A stretch of DNA of 64,000 bases from an uncultured Chitinophagaceae bacterium (GCA_903830285.1 CAIKTE010000116.1:1-64000), one strand, 5' to 3'. Positions 8,625 to 18,207 are shown, numbered from the stretch's first letter. Numbers and translations are program-made. Notes: a model not told the origin generated them from the sequence alone.

Positions 8625-10562
8625 CTATTCTGTTGTTTTACGTTCTTTTATTTCGTCGACGATAGTATTCATGAATTCTTCCAATAATTGAACTCCCAAA
8701 TCACCTTTACCCTGTCTGCGGACAGAAAGCTTCGCATCTTCCATCTCTTTTTCCCCAAGAATTAACATATAAGGTACACGGCTTAATTCGGCTTCTCTTA
8801 TTTTACGACCGATCTTTTCATTACGATCATCAATTTCTACTCTCACAGATTCTCTGCGAAGGCTTGCTTTGATCTCTTTTGCATAATCGATATACTTATC
8901 ACTGATCGGCAATATTTTCACCTGTACCGGGGCTAACCAAACAGGGAATTTACCTGCATAATGTTCCAATAAAAATCCGATGAAACGCTCATGCGTTCCC
9001 AAAGGCGCACGATGAATGATCAATGGAACATCAGTATCATTTTGTTGAGTTGTATAAGCTAATTTGAATTTACGTCCCGAATTGAAATCCACCTGATTAG
9101 TGGCCAATGTAAATTCTTTTCCAATAGTACTCCATATTTGGACATCAATCTTTGGTCCGTAAAACGCAGCTTCATCATGCACTTCAACAAAAGGTGTATT
9201 GGTATCGATCAAAACCTGACGAACCATAGTTTCAGTTTCTTTCCATAATTCGGGTTCATTTACATATTTCTGCCCTAATTTCTCAGGAGAATGTAATGAT
9301 AAACGCATCACGTATTTATCAATTCCAAAGATCTTGAAATACTTCAAATACATATCATTCACAGCTTTGAACTCCTGAAAGAACTGATCTTTTGTACAAT
9401 AGATATGCGCATCATTCATGTGCAAACAACGCACACGCATCAACCCGAACAGTTCACCGCTCTGTTCATATCTGTAACAGGTTCCATATTCAGCCAGGCG
9501 ATAAGGAAGGTCCTTATAACTTTTGGGTTCAGCATCATAGATCTTATGGTGATGCGGGCAGTTCATGGCTTTCAGATAATACTTTTCCCCATCCATTTCC
9601 ATAGGAGGAAACATGCTATCTGCATAATAAGGAAGATGACCGCTAGTGATATACAAATTCTCTTTGGCAATATGCGGTGTAACCACACGCTTATAACCTG
9701 CTGCTTCCTCTGTTTCCTTTGCTAATTTTTCCAATTCTTCAATGATCACGGTTCCGTTCGGTAACCATAAAGGCAAACCGGGACCAACATCATCATCCAT
9801 GGTAAATATACCCAGCTCTTTTCCTAATTTCCGGTGATCACGTTTCTTGGCTTCTTCCAACATAGCCAGATATTCGTCCAGTTCTTTTTGATTAGGAAAT
9901 GTGATCCCGTATAAGCGAGTTAATTGTTTATTTTTTTCATCTCCTTTCCAATAAGCCCCTGCAATATTGGTCAGTTTAATGGCTTTAATGAAATTGGTAT
10001 TGGGAATATGTGGCCCGCGACAGAGATCAGTAAAATTACCCTGTGTATAAAAAGTGATCTCCCCATCTGTCAGATTACCTAGCAGATCAAGTTTGTATTC
10101 ATCCCCTTTTTCTTCAAAATATTTGAGCGCTTCAGGTTTTGTGATCTCTTTTCTGATATAAGTATTCGCTTTCTTTGCCAATTCATTCATCTTCTTCTCC
10201 AAGATGGCCAGATCTTCTTCCACTAATTTTCTATCGCCCAAGTCCATATCATAATAAAAGCCTTTCTCCAAAGCGGGTCCTACCCAGAATTTCACGCCGG
10301 GAAAAACAGATTCAACAGCTTCCGCCATTAAATGCGCAGAAGAATGCCAGAAAGTATTCTTACCCTCTGCATCATCCCATGTCAATAATTTTAAGGAAGC
10401 ATCTGTATGTATAGGACGGGAAGCGTCCCATACTGTAGCATTTACTGAAGCTGCTAAAACTTTTCTTGCCAGTCCTTCGCTGATAGATTTAGCAATATCT
10501 AATGCAGTAACCCCATTTTCAAATTGTTTTACTGCTCCGTCCGGAAAACTAATGTTGATCAT
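8625..10562 (-). CDS. thrS: Threonine-tRNA ligase
   Basis: Charges tRNA-Thr in the cytosol and edits mischarged serine. The 645 residues follow the family order: TGS domain (1-60), the editing domain with the HSSAHLMAEAVE motif near residue 75, a class II catalytic core with the zinc-binding MNCPHHH near residue 335, and motif 3 at PLGTHERFIGFLLEHYAGKF near 520. The anticodon-binding domain follows at about 545-640. It heads the thrS-infC unit. ATG start; the divergent gene at 10701 begins 138 bp upstream. Confidence 0.98.
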   Translation of the reverse strand: MINISFPDGAVKQFENGVTALDIAKSISEGLARKVLAASVNATVWDASRPIHTDASLKLLTWDDAEGKNTFWHSSAHLMAEAVESVFPGVKFWVGPALEKGFYYDMDLGDRKLVEEDLAILEKKMNELAKKANTYIRKEITKPEALKYFEEKGDEYKLDLLGNLTDGEITFYTQGNFTDLCRGPHIPNTNFIKAIKLTNIAGAYWKGDEKNKQLTRLYGITFPNQKELDEYLAMLEEAKKRDHRKLGKELGIFTMDDDVGPGLPLWLPNGTVIIEELEKLAKETEEAAGYKRVVTPHIAKENLYITSGHLPYYADSMFPPMEMDGEKYYLKAMNCPHHHKIYDAEPKSYKDLPYRLAEYGTCYRYEQSGELFGLMRVRCLHMNDAHIYCTKDQFFQEFKAVNDMYLKYFKIFGIDKYVMRLSLHSPEKLGQKYVNEPELWKETETMVRQVLIDTNTPFVEVHDEAAFYGPKIDVQIWSTIGKEFTLATNQVDFNSGRKFKLAYTTQQNDTDVPLIIHRAPLGTHERFIGFLLEHYAGKFPVWLAPVQVKILPISDKYIDYAKEIKASLRRESVRVEIDDRNEKIGRKIREAELSRVPYMLILGEKEMEDAKLSVRRQGKGDLGVQLLEEFMNTIVDEIKERKTTE

Positions 10563-10700
10563 ATAATTCTTCTCAAATCAAAAATAAAGTGCAAAAGTAA
10601 CAATTCCATCGCAGAGAATCACTTAAGAACGAATATTCATTTCAAAAACCTTAACGCTTCTTTATAAGCGTTCTACAATCAGCAAGCTTAGTTTTGTTGA

Positions 10701-11888
10701 ATGAGATTGACATTTACGTTTCTGTTAGTTTTCATGTTCTCCTCTTTTACGCATGCACAAAAGCTTACAGGCATTTGGAGGGGTTATTTTGTGCAACAGG
10801 ATTATAATCCTTTAAGCGGTGAATTCGTTGAGGATAAATACAAATATGAGATTCAAATCAATCAACTTAGCAATAATGCATTAGAAGGAGTCACTTACTC
10901 TTATAAAACCACTGTCTTTTACGGTAAAGCCTCTATTCACGGTATTTTTAAGGCAGAGACTAAAAATATATTACTCAAGGAAACAAAAATGCTGGATCTC
11001 AAAATGAGCGGACAATCCGTTGCCTGCTTAATGACCTGCTATCTAGATTATTCTAAATCAGGAAAAGTAGAAATGCTTTCAGGGTCTTATACCAGTCAAA
11101 ATTCTGAACAAAAAACAGATTGCGGAAGTGGATCTATCTATCTGGAAAAAGTGAAAACTACAGATTTTGAAAAAGAGCCTTTCTTATTAAACAAAGCCAA
11201 CTCAAAACCAGGTTCGACGAATTCTAAAAAAGATACGCTTTCTAAGAAGCCTCCTGTAAAAACAACTGAAAAAAAGCCTAGTTCTACAGCCAATACAAAA
11301 ACAGCGCCTCCAAAGACTGTAAATGGCGCCAAACCAACCATCCAAACAGGTAAACCGGCAGTTAAGCCCGGTGCTGAAGCATTTATTGTTCCTAAAACAC
11401 ACCCGACGAAAAAGGACAGTGTTATTTCACAAAAAACAGCACCTATTGCGGCAGATACGATCAGGAAACAGGAAAACCCGATCACTAGAAATATTATTAG
11501 TCCCGTTCCAAAAGTCTTGATGGAAAGATCAAATAGTTTGGTCAGAACTATTCAGATAGATGAAAAGCAGGTTCAGATCGACTATTATGATAACGGAGAA
11601 ATTGATAATGATACGATAACGGTTTATCATAACAACGAACTCGCGATCAACCACGGCAGATTAAGCGATAAGCCTATCACTTTAAAAATACAATTGGATG
11701 AAGCACATCCCCTTCATGAGATCATTACTGTTGCTGACAATCTCGGAGACATTCCGCCAAACACTGCATTGATGGTCATCACAACGCCCAACAGAAAAAG
11801 ATATGAAGTGTTCATTACTTCAGATGAAAAAACAAATGCAAAGGTCATTTTAGAGTATAAGCCCAAAGAAGCAGTTAAAGTTCATTAG
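10701..11888 (+). CDS. Secreted protein of unknown function with low-complexity linker
   Basis: No family recognised. The 395-residue product has a signal peptide (hydrophobic 3-18, cleavage near THAQ) and an N-terminal domain (about 20-155) opening LTGIWRGYF, which recalls small lipocalin-like or beta-rich domains. A Pro/Lys/Thr-rich linker follows (about 165-260), and then a C-terminal beta-rich domain (about 265-395) with DYYDNGEIDNDTITVYHNN. The domain-linker-domain plan suggests two exported modules. The 3' end overlaps the convergent DUF3347 gene by 14 bp. Confidence 0.75.
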   Translation: MRLTFTFLLVFMFSSFTHAQKLTGIWRGYFVQQDYNPLSGEFVEDKYKYEIQINQLSNNALEGVTYSYKTTVFYGKASIHGIFKAETKNILLKETKMLDLKMSGQSVACLMTCYLDYSKSGKVEMLSGSYTSQNSEQKTDCGSGSIYLEKVKTTDFEKEPFLLNKANSKPGSTNSKKDTLSKKPPVKTTEKKPSSTANTKTAPPKTVNGAKPTIQTGKPAVKPGAEAFIVPKTHPTKKDSVISQKTAPIAADTIRKQENPITRNIISPVPKVLMERSNSLVRTIQIDEKQVQIDYYDNGEIDNDTITVYHNNELAINHGRLSDKPITLKIQLDEAHPLHEIITVADNLGDIPPNTALMVITTPNRKRYEVFITSDEKTNAKVILEYKPKEAVKVH

Positions 11889-12465
11889 TCAACTTCTTTC
11901 TGAAATCTATCGTATCTGTTATTACAGCGCATCCGGGCATTTTCTTTGGTGAGTATGGATTTATTGCCTCAGCTGAATTACTTAACCAACTGGCGCCTGT
12001 ATTTTCAAAAGCAGTTGAGCAAAGAAACCGATATACGGGCTCCTTATCGTATTGAACAGCCCTGATAAGGTCAAACAACTGTTCGCTTAAGGTATAAAAA
12101 GATTTACGCTTATTCTCTATTGTATTCTCTCCCAATAAGCCCTGCAATTCACCAGACATGTTTTCTGCAGTTGTTTTTGCAAATTCAACGACATTACTAT
12201 CAGCTCTTAGTTGCCCAAAATGTAAACTATCGGCATCTGTCATTAAAGCCCTTGAATATTTATTGATCATGCTGTCATTCTCAGAGGTAAAATTGTCCTT
12301 TACACTATAATAATCACTCATCAGATTGGCAAATTCTTCATTAAATCCGGGGTTGTGGCTGATGTATTTTGGTGGGCTGGTTGGTTCATTTGTCTGACCT
12401 TTTTTATCCCCGCAACTATATGCTGTCAGGACTGTAAGTAAAGCACAAACAAATAATTTTTTCAT
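11875..12465 (-). CDS. DUF3347 domain lipoprotein
   Basis: A 196-residue predicted lipoprotein (signal 1-17, acceptor Cys18 in AYSC). The mature part resembles DUF3347: a helical body around YYSVKDNF, then FYTLSEQLFDLI, and the family's end motif GASWLSNSAEAINPYSPKKM with a nearby Cys (PGC). DUF3347 proteins are often found with copper/heavy-metal efflux genes of the Cus type, but no such genes are visible nearby, so a metal role is only a family-based guess. ATG start; tail-to-tail overlap with the preceding gene. Confidence 0.75.
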   Translation of the reverse strand: MKKLFVCALLTVLTAYSCGDKKGQTNEPTSPPKYISHNPGFNEEFANLMSDYYSVKDNFTSENDSMINKYSRALMTDADSLHFGQLRADSNVVEFAKTTAENMSGELQGLLGENTIENKRKSFYTLSEQLFDLIRAVQYDKEPVYRFLCSTAFENTGASWLSNSAEAINPYSPKKMPGCAVITDTIDFRKKLTNEL

Positions 12466-12546
12466 ATAATGTCAATTGTTTCTCAAAAGTAAAACAAAAA
12501 ATGCTGCTCATCCAATTACCTTTGCAGCGAAAAATTTTAGAAAATT

Positions 12547-14523
12547 ATGTTGATTGGTTTACAGAATCTCACATTTGAATTTGGTTCAAGATTAATAGTT
12601 GAAGATGCAACCTGGCATATTAATCCCGGAGAAAGAATTGGATTGATCGGATATAACGGAACAGGAAAATCTACCCTGCTCAAGGTTTTGGTGGGAGAAT
12701 ACCTTCCTGCCAAGGGCTCAGTTGAAAAAGGCAGAGACACAACAATTGGCTATCTGCATCAAGACCTGTTGAGTTTTGATACCAATGATTCTATCCTCGA
12801 AGTGGCCATGGGCGCTTTTGAAAAAGTGAAACAACTGGAAAAGGAAATCGAATTATTGGGAATGGAACTGGAAGAAACTTCTGATGAAAAGCTCTTGCAC
12901 GATTATTCCGATAAACTGCACGAATTGGAAATGCTTGGCGGATATACTATTCATCACCGTACCGAAGAAGTTTTGCAGGGATTAGGTTTTGCCAATGAGG
13001 ATCTGACTAGGCCCTATAAAGAATTCAGTGGTGGATGGAGAATGCGTGTGCTCTTGGCAAAGATGATCTTACAGCAACCCGATGTTTTGTTGATGGATGA
13101 ACCTACCAATCACCTGGATCTTCCTTCCATCGAATGGTTGGAAAAATATTTAAGGCATTATCAGGGAAGTGTCGTGATCGTTAGTCACGATAAATTCTTC
13201 CTGAACCGAATGGTGAATAAGATCGTTGAATTGTATCAGCAGCAACTGCATATTTATATCGGTGATTATGAATATTATGAGCGCGAAAAAGAAGTAAGAG
13301 TAGAGTTGCAACAAAAAGCTTACGAAAATCAACAGGATTATATCCGTCAGCAGGAAAAGTTCGTGGAACGCTTCAAAGCAAAAGCCAGTAAGGCCGCAGC
13401 TGCACAAAGTGTGATGAAACGCCTGGATAAGATAGAGCGTATTGAAAATGCAGAAATAGAAAGGCCCAATATAAAAATTAATTTTCAGGTAGATAAACAA
13501 CCCGGCAGGATCATTTGCGAACTGAAACATATTTCTAAAAGTTTCGGCAATATTGAAATATTAAGGAACACAAGTATTGAAATTGATCGCGGCGATAAGA
13601 TCGCTTTGATAGGTGCCAACGGAAAAGGGAAATCAACCCTGTTAAGAATTGTTGCAGGTACCGAAAAGTATGAAGGACTTAGAAACTGGGGACATAATGT
13701 TGAAGAAAGTTTTTATGCGCAACATCAGTTAGAAGCATTGAATGTTAACAATACTATTCTGGATGAAATGAAAGAATGCGGTAGTAAAAAAACCGAATTG
13801 GAATTACGCAGTTTGATGGGATGCTTTTTATTCAGTGGTGATGATACCGATAAAAGAATTAAAGTATTGAGCGGTGGAGAAAAAGCGCGAGTTGCATTGG
13901 CAAAAGTAATTGTTAGTAAAAGCAATTTTTTATTGTTGGATGAACCAACGAATCACCTCGATATGCATTCTGTTGAGTTATTGGCTGATGCATTGAATAA
14001 ATATGAAGGCAGCTTTTTATTGGTAAGCCATGATCGTTTCTTTATTTCCAAAACAGCCAATAAGATCTGGGAAATTGTTGACCATGAGATCAAAGAATTT
14101 AAAGGCACTTATTTAGAATGGGTCGAATGGAAAGAAAGAATGGCGAAGCACCAGTCTTCTAAAAAAAAAGAGCAGGATAATCTAGCGAAAGCACAGGAAC
14201 AGGTAAATAAAGCGCAGGAACTTGTTGCGGCCCCGGTTACAAAAAATAACCCCAATGCTCCCATCAATATAGAAAGAGAGCATAAAAAGGAATTGCAAAA
14301 ATTGCAAAGACAATTTCAAAAAGTAGAAGAAGATATAGCTAGATTCAATCTGCAAAAAACACAGATAGAATCTGATCTTTCAAATCCTGACAGTTATAAA
14401 GAAGCTAATAAATTTTCTCAATTGGAAAAGAGTTACAGCGCTGTTCAGGAACAATTAAAAACAGCCAATGCTCAATACGAGCAACTATTTGAGAAGATCA
14501 TGGAATTGGAAAATAATCTGTAA
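12547..14523 (+). CDS. ABC-F family ATPase (Uup/EttA-like)
   Basis: ABC-F proteins have two fused ATPase domains and no membrane part, and act on the ribosome. The 658-residue product shows Walker A at 35-43 (GYNGTGKST) and about 357-365 (GANGKGKST), signature motifs FSGGWRMR (about 160) and LSGGEKAR (about 441), and two DEPTNHLD Walker B motifs. The charged interdomain linker is near 245-300. The C-terminus (about 535-658) is a long coiled coil, as in Uup, which binds DNA or rRNA. Whether this one gives antibiotic protection or serves general translation cannot be told from sequence. Its last bases are duplicated about 300 bp downstream. ATG start. Confidence 0.93.
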   Translation: MLIGLQNLTFEFGSRLIVEDATWHINPGERIGLIGYNGTGKSTLLKVLVGEYLPAKGSVEKGRDTTIGYLHQDLLSFDTNDSILEVAMGAFEKVKQLEKEIELLGMELEETSDEKLLHDYSDKLHELEMLGGYTIHHRTEEVLQGLGFANEDLTRPYKEFSGGWRMRVLLAKMILQQPDVLLMDEPTNHLDLPSIEWLEKYLRHYQGSVVIVSHDKFFLNRMVNKIVELYQQQLHIYIGDYEYYEREKEVRVELQQKAYENQQDYIRQQEKFVERFKAKASKAAAAQSVMKRLDKIERIENAEIERPNIKINFQVDKQPGRIICELKHISKSFGNIEILRNTSIEIDRGDKIALIGANGKGKSTLLRIVAGTEKYEGLRNWGHNVEESFYAQHQLEALNVNNTILDEMKECGSKKTELELRSLMGCFLFSGDDTDKRIKVLSGGEKARVALAKVIVSKSNFLLLDEPTNHLDMHSVELLADALNKYEGSFLLVSHDRFFISKTANKIWEIVDHEIKEFKGTYLEWVEWKERMAKHQSSKKKEQDNLAKAQEQVNKAQELVAAPVTKNNPNAPINIEREHKKELQKLQRQFQKVEEDIARFNLQKTQIESDLSNPDSYKEANKFSQLEKSYSAVQEQLKTANAQYEQLFEKIMELENNL

Positions 14524-14562
14524 GCAAAACTAAAGTTGATCACCTATACTTTTGCGCAGTTG
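14491..14562. repeat. Direct repeat, copy A (ABC-F 3' end plus remnant of neighbour gene end)
   Basis: This segment covers the last codons of the ABC-F gene and about 40 bases past them. It closely matches 14798-14875. Read on the minus strand, the part after the ABC-F stop encodes VINFSFAY, nearly the C-terminus (VIDFSFAY) of the protein at 14825-15808, but with an in-frame stop just before it. It is therefore a decayed copy of that gene's end. Confidence 0.75.
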
Positions 14563-14824
14563 ATATTTTAACCATATGTATGTAATCTTAATAGTGCAAA
14601 ATTGCTACCTTGTGCTAGATTCATATATGCTGCTTCAATAGCTGCATATTTCTCCAATTTTTTTCTTCCGGTTTCATTCTAATATAATCAACGATAGAGC
14701 AGGGATAGTCCACGAAATGGTGGACTATCCCTGCTCTATGTTAGAAGAAAGTAACAGGTATCTAAGGCTTTAATATGACTAATGTAAGGAGATGACTAAG
14801 AAGATCATAGAACTGGAAAAATAA
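14524..14824. other. Spacer between ABC-F and the convergent gene: duplication and hairpin
   Basis: The 301-bp spacer holds no gene. It contains the tail of repeat copy A, a perfect 20-bp hairpin, and the ABC-F-like half of repeat copy B (MTKKIIELEK followed by a stop, compare EKIMELENNL at the true ABC-F end). Confidence 0.7.
14694..14739. repeat. Perfect 20-bp inverted repeat with 6-base loop
   Basis: ATAGAGCAGGGATAGTCCAC (14694-14713) pairs perfectly with 14720-14739 around the loop GAAATG. Neither strand has a T run after it, so it is not a standard intrinsic terminator, although it sits where two convergent genes end. Confidence 0.9.
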
Positions 14825-14875
14825 TCAGTAAGCAAAACTAAAGTCGATCACATATTCTTTTTTCTGTGCAGGGAT
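14798..14875. repeat. Direct repeat, copy B (ABC-F end remnant plus true neighbour gene end)
   Basis: The counterpart of 14491-14562. The first half is a fragment of the ABC-F 3' end out of context. The second half is the genuine 3' end of the minus-strand gene at 14825. Matches include TAAGCAAAACTAAAG and GATCA shared by both copies. Confidence 0.75.
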
Positions 14876-15808
14876 CATTGAATTGACTCTTGATAATTCC
14901 ATTAATGAAATGATCATCGTTTTCCGTTTAGATCTGTCAACATCTTCAAACCGTACAAAAGCTATTTTACGTAAACAGGGATATTTATAAGGAACATTAT
15001 AATACACATATTCATTGCTTAATCCCGAACGGAGATTACTGAATGTTACATCATATTCCGTTCTGGCATTCATTAATCCGTCAAAGCCTGATTTTGTATA
15101 ATGAATAAAAGTAGTATCATTTGCAATTGATTTGCCATTGCATAAATAACCGGGAATATCTGTTGGACAACCAGATGAAATACTTTCAAAAAAAGTTAAT
15201 GTTTTCTTTACATTATTAATGAATTTGAATCCCCCATAAGGTTCATTCTTCATGATCCAATTATAATAAAAAGGCCTGCCGCTGTAAACCTGCAATACAA
15301 CACGATAACCATCCCTTTTGATCACTTTTGTGATCTGCGTAGAAATATTATAATGAAAGAACCCACTGTGTAATGCATAACATATTTTATTCTCTTTGAT
15401 GATCTCCCCTCCCTCTCCCCAATCGTGCGGAAGAACAACAGCTTTTTTATTCATTGCCTTTGAGATCTTTGTTGTAAGAGAACTTAAAGCTTCTGTTGCA
15501 TCTTCTATATTTGAAAATTCTCCAAAAAAGTATTCAACATAAAAAGTACTGTCCTGCACATATCTAGCGGAGGTAGCACCCGGTAATGGAATTTTATCTT
15601 GATAGATCTCTGACCTGAGATGGACAGAATCTGTCTTGCTCAATAATTTCCCTTTGATATGCAGGAATTTAAAGGGTGCATCATTCAGCACATATAAGAG
15701 ATTGTAAGTAAAAGGGTCTTTCTTTTTGGTCAGGTCAAATGCAAATGTTTGAGCAAACAATTGAGCGCATACACAGGAGAACATAAATAGACCTGTCAGC
15801 TTTTTCAT
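14825..15808 (-). CDS. Exported protein of unknown function
   Basis: No family recognised. The 327-residue product has a signal peptide (1-19, ending LFAQ) and no further membrane segment, so it is probably periplasmic or outer-membrane associated. Features: aromatic-rich strands throughout, a DWGEGGEI segment near residue 130, two close cysteines in SGCPTDIPGYLC near 215-225, and a C-terminal aromatic end DFSFAY. The 3' end lies inside a duplicated segment shared with the end of the ABC-F gene. Transcribed in the same direction as the Hut genes upstream, but about 75 bp away. ATG start. Confidence 0.75.
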   Translation of the reverse strand: MKKLTGLFMFSCVCAQLFAQTFAFDLTKKKDPFTYNLLYVLNDAPFKFLHIKGKLLSKTDSVHLRSEIYQDKIPLPGATSARYVQDSTFYVEYFFGEFSNIEDATEALSSLTTKISKAMNKKAVVLPHDWGEGGEIIKENKICYALHSGFFHYNISTQITKVIKRDGYRVVLQVYSGRPFYYNWIMKNEPYGGFKFINNVKKTLTFFESISSGCPTDIPGYLCNGKSIANDTTFIHYTKSGFDGLMNARTEYDVTFSNLRSGLSNEYVYYNVPYKYPCLRKIAFVRFEDVDRSKRKTMIISLMELSRVNSMIPAQKKEYVIDFSFAY

Positions 15809-15885
15809 CTTGTAAAATAGCGGTTAGTGTTGGTTGTGTTAAAGCGTTGAAACTACAAAAATTGTTTCAATTAAGCACTGCCCTT

Positions 15886-16947
15886 TTACCCGTTTAATTG
15901 CATCAGGATCGCTTTTGCAAAATCACTCACCAGATAACTGATCAGTTTTCCTGTCGAATGGTCTTCTCTCCCGTCGGATAAATGCGTTGCTCCTTCACAG
16001 ATATGCAAATAAGCCGGTTTGCTGTCTGAAGCAACAAAATTGAGATATTGTCTGGCATGATTGGCTGTAATACCAACAGGTGTAGTGGCACTGCTTAATG
16101 TATGTTCAATGGCATCAAGGTCTAATTCAATTCCGCAAAGTGTGTCGTCTGTAAAACCTGTTGCATGTGCAACGGATTGTATAAAATTCCTTTTTTCATG
16201 TAGAAAGATGTCTTCAAATGTGATACAATCCACAAATGGATTATTAACGATATCGATCCATGTATTTTGTGTGATATAGTTTTCGTGTAGGCCAATCACA
16301 CAATATTTTTCGAGATACCCGTCTTCTTCCGCATACCTGAAAGCATTGCCGCTATGTCTTCCTTCCATTGGGCGATAATCTGCATGCGCATCTAAGTTGA
16401 TCGCATTGATCTGTGCTATTTCAATCACGCCTGCTTTATGCCAGCCCTTTGCCGCGCCTTTGATGCAGGGATATGCATTATTATGTCCGCCTCCGATAAC
16501 GATGGGCAATTTTCTGTTTTGTGTAATGATATGGATCAATTGTTCCACTTCATCATCGATCGCATTTACTGCATGGCGATGCGCATCGATCCTTTCATCA
16601 TAATGAGGAGCATTGGATTCTATTACTTTTTCCAGATCTGAAAAATCAAAATGACCTAGTAATAAGATCTCACTGCCGTCAAAAAAATCATTGCTTTGAA
16701 TATTCAAAAATGCTTTCAGGAAAGAAAGCCAGGCACTGTCTGCACCACCTATTCCCAAGTTGGCTTTGATACCGATATCTTCCGGCACGCCTACCAAAAC
16801 AAATTTTGCATTTGATTTTCTTATAGAACTTTCAATATCCTCAGCATTTTCAATGATCTGCAAACGCTCCCCTAGTTTGGTCTCAAAACGACGAACCTTG
16901 GTGACAGATAATATATCCTCTTTATTATAAATTTTCAAATGTTTCAT
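15886..16947 (-). CDS. hutG: Formimidoylglutamase (arginase/ureohydrolase family)
   Basis: Hydrolyses N-formimidoyl-L-glutamate to glutamate and formamide, the last step of one histidine-degradation route. The 353-residue protein carries the binuclear-manganese motifs of the ureohydrolase family: GGGHNN near 152, NLDAHADYRP near 188 (Asp-His-Asp) and ELDLDAIE near 273. The gene starts 21 bp after imidazolonepropionase, which points to the Hut role. Agmatinase is the main alternative, given the arginine decarboxylase at 5.5-6.9 kb, but the neighbour argues for HutG. ATG start. Confidence 0.8.
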   Translation of the reverse strand: MKHLKIYNKEDILSVTKVRRFETKLGERLQIIENAEDIESSIRKSNAKFVLVGVPEDIGIKANLGIGGADSAWLSFLKAFLNIQSNDFFDGSEILLLGHFDFSDLEKVIESNAPHYDERIDAHRHAVNAIDDEVEQLIHIITQNRKLPIVIGGGHNNAYPCIKGAAKGWHKAGVIEIAQINAINLDAHADYRPMEGRHSGNAFRYAEEDGYLEKYCVIGLHENYITQNTWIDIVNNPFVDCITFEDIFLHEKRNFIQSVAHATGFTDDTLCGIELDLDAIEHTLSSATTPVGITANHARQYLNFVASDSKPAYLHICEGATHLSDGREDHSTGKLISYLVSDFAKAILMQLNG

Positions 16948-16968
16948 ATAGCCTAAAATTAATCTACT

Positions 16969-18207
16969 TTATTCATTTATAAAATTTCCATTAATCATTA
17001 CTTTGTCGATCAAATTACTACCAAATGCATAAGTAAGGTAAGCTAAAGAAGGAATAGGTTTTGTGAAAATAAGATTTGCCTTTTTGCCAACCGTAATACT
17101 TCCTGTTGTCTCGCCCAATCCCATGGCGTACGCAGCATTGATAGTGGCTGCATTAATCACTTCTTCAGGCAACATCTTCATTTGAATAGCACTCATGGCA
17201 ACTACAAGGTTCATATTTCCGCTGGGCGAAGAACCGGGATTATAATCAGAAGCCAAGGCAATGGCACAACCTGCATCGATCAGTTTTCTAGCAGGCTGAA
17301 ATGGCATTCGTAAAAAGAATGCGGCAGTTGGAAGCAATGTGCCGATGCTGTTTGATTTTGCTAGCATTTCAATTTCCCTGTCATCGATCGTTTCTAAATG
17401 ATCAACACTGATTGCATTTACATTCGTTCCAACTGTAACACCGCCACTTGAAAATTGATTGGCATGGATCTTTGCTTTTAGCCCAAATTTCATACCTGCC
17501 CTGCAAATTGCTGTTGCTTCTTCTACATTAAAAAATCCTTCTTCGCAAAACACATCAATATAATCGGCTAAATTTTCTATTGCAATGACCGGAAGCATAT
17601 CTTGAATGATCAAATCGATATAGCCCTGATGATCGTTGATAAATTCAGCAGGATATGTATGTGCACCCAAAAAAGTACTGCGGACAGGAATGGGAGATCT
17701 TTCTTTGATCCGTTTAATTACGCGTAGCATCTTCAATTCTGCCTCTGTCGTTAATCCATACCCACTTTTGATCTCAATAGCCCCTGTTCCTAATTGGATC
17801 AATTCATTCAATCTTTTAAAAGCGCTTTGAAATAAATTTTCTTCGGATGCTTCCTGTACTGCTTTTGCTGAATTTAAAATGCCACCACCTTTTGCTGCGA
17901 TTTCTTGGTAGCTTAATCCTTTTAACTTATCTACAAACTCATTTTCTCTGCTGGCTGCATAAACAAGATGTGTATGACTGTCGCACCAGGTTGGTAATAC
18001 AAATTGCCCTTCAGCATCCACAACACTGGTTGATTGCATATCGATAGACAGCTCCTGCATCAAGCCATAAGCGCTGATCAATCCATCTTCCACAACCAAA
18101 TATGCATTTTCTAAAACAGGTAGTTCTGCCAATTCTTTACCACGCAGTATTCGGGTCTCTGTACGAACATTCAGCAGTTGCTTTATATTGATGATGACAA
18201 GTTTCAT
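16969..18207 (-). CDS. hutI: Imidazolonepropionase
   Basis: Opens the ring of 4-imidazolone-5-propionate to give N-formimidoylglutamate. A 412-residue amidohydrolase-superfamily enzyme: the metal-binding DSHTHL near residue 75, GGGILNSAKAVQEA, IEIKSGYGL near 143, the second histidine region KIHANQFSSGGV near 248, and ASDYNPGSSPSG near 320. It forms a two-gene unit with hutG downstream. No hutH or hutU is present in this window. The 269-bp region upstream is shared with the divergent arginine-deiminase-like gene. ATG start. Confidence 0.95.
   Translation of the reverse strand: MKLVIINIKQLLNVRTETRILRGKELAELPVLENAYLVVEDGLISAYGLMQELSIDMQSTSVVDAEGQFVLPTWCDSHTHLVYAASRENEFVDKLKGLSYQEIAAKGGGILNSAKAVQEASEENLFQSAFKRLNELIQLGTGAIEIKSGYGLTTEAELKMLRVIKRIKERSPIPVRSTFLGAHTYPAEFINDHQGYIDLIIQDMLPVIAIENLADYIDVFCEEGFFNVEEATAICRAGMKFGLKAKIHANQFSSGGVTVGTNVNAISVDHLETIDDREIEMLAKSNSIGTLLPTAAFFLRMPFQPARKLIDAGCAIALASDYNPGSSPSGNMNLVVAMSAIQMKMLPEEVINAATINAAYAMGLGETTGSITVGKKANLIFTKPIPSLAYLTYAFGSNLIDKVMINGNFINE

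Noticed and set aside
9392-9725. Plus-strand open frames inside thrS
   Set aside because: Fully contained antisense to a conserved catalytic core; no independent support.
11138-11485. 115-codon minus-strand open frame with hydrophobic content
   Set aside because: Antisense to the Pro/Lys/Thr-rich linker of the secreted protein at 10701; the hydrophobic look is a by-product of that codon bias.
14694-14739. Hairpin as a bidirectional intrinsic terminator
   Set aside because: No T run follows the stem on either strand.
15886-16947. Agmatinase paired with the arginine decarboxylase
   Set aside because: The gene is 10 kb away from speA and adjacent to hutI, which makes formimidoylglutamase the better call; kept only as an alternative.
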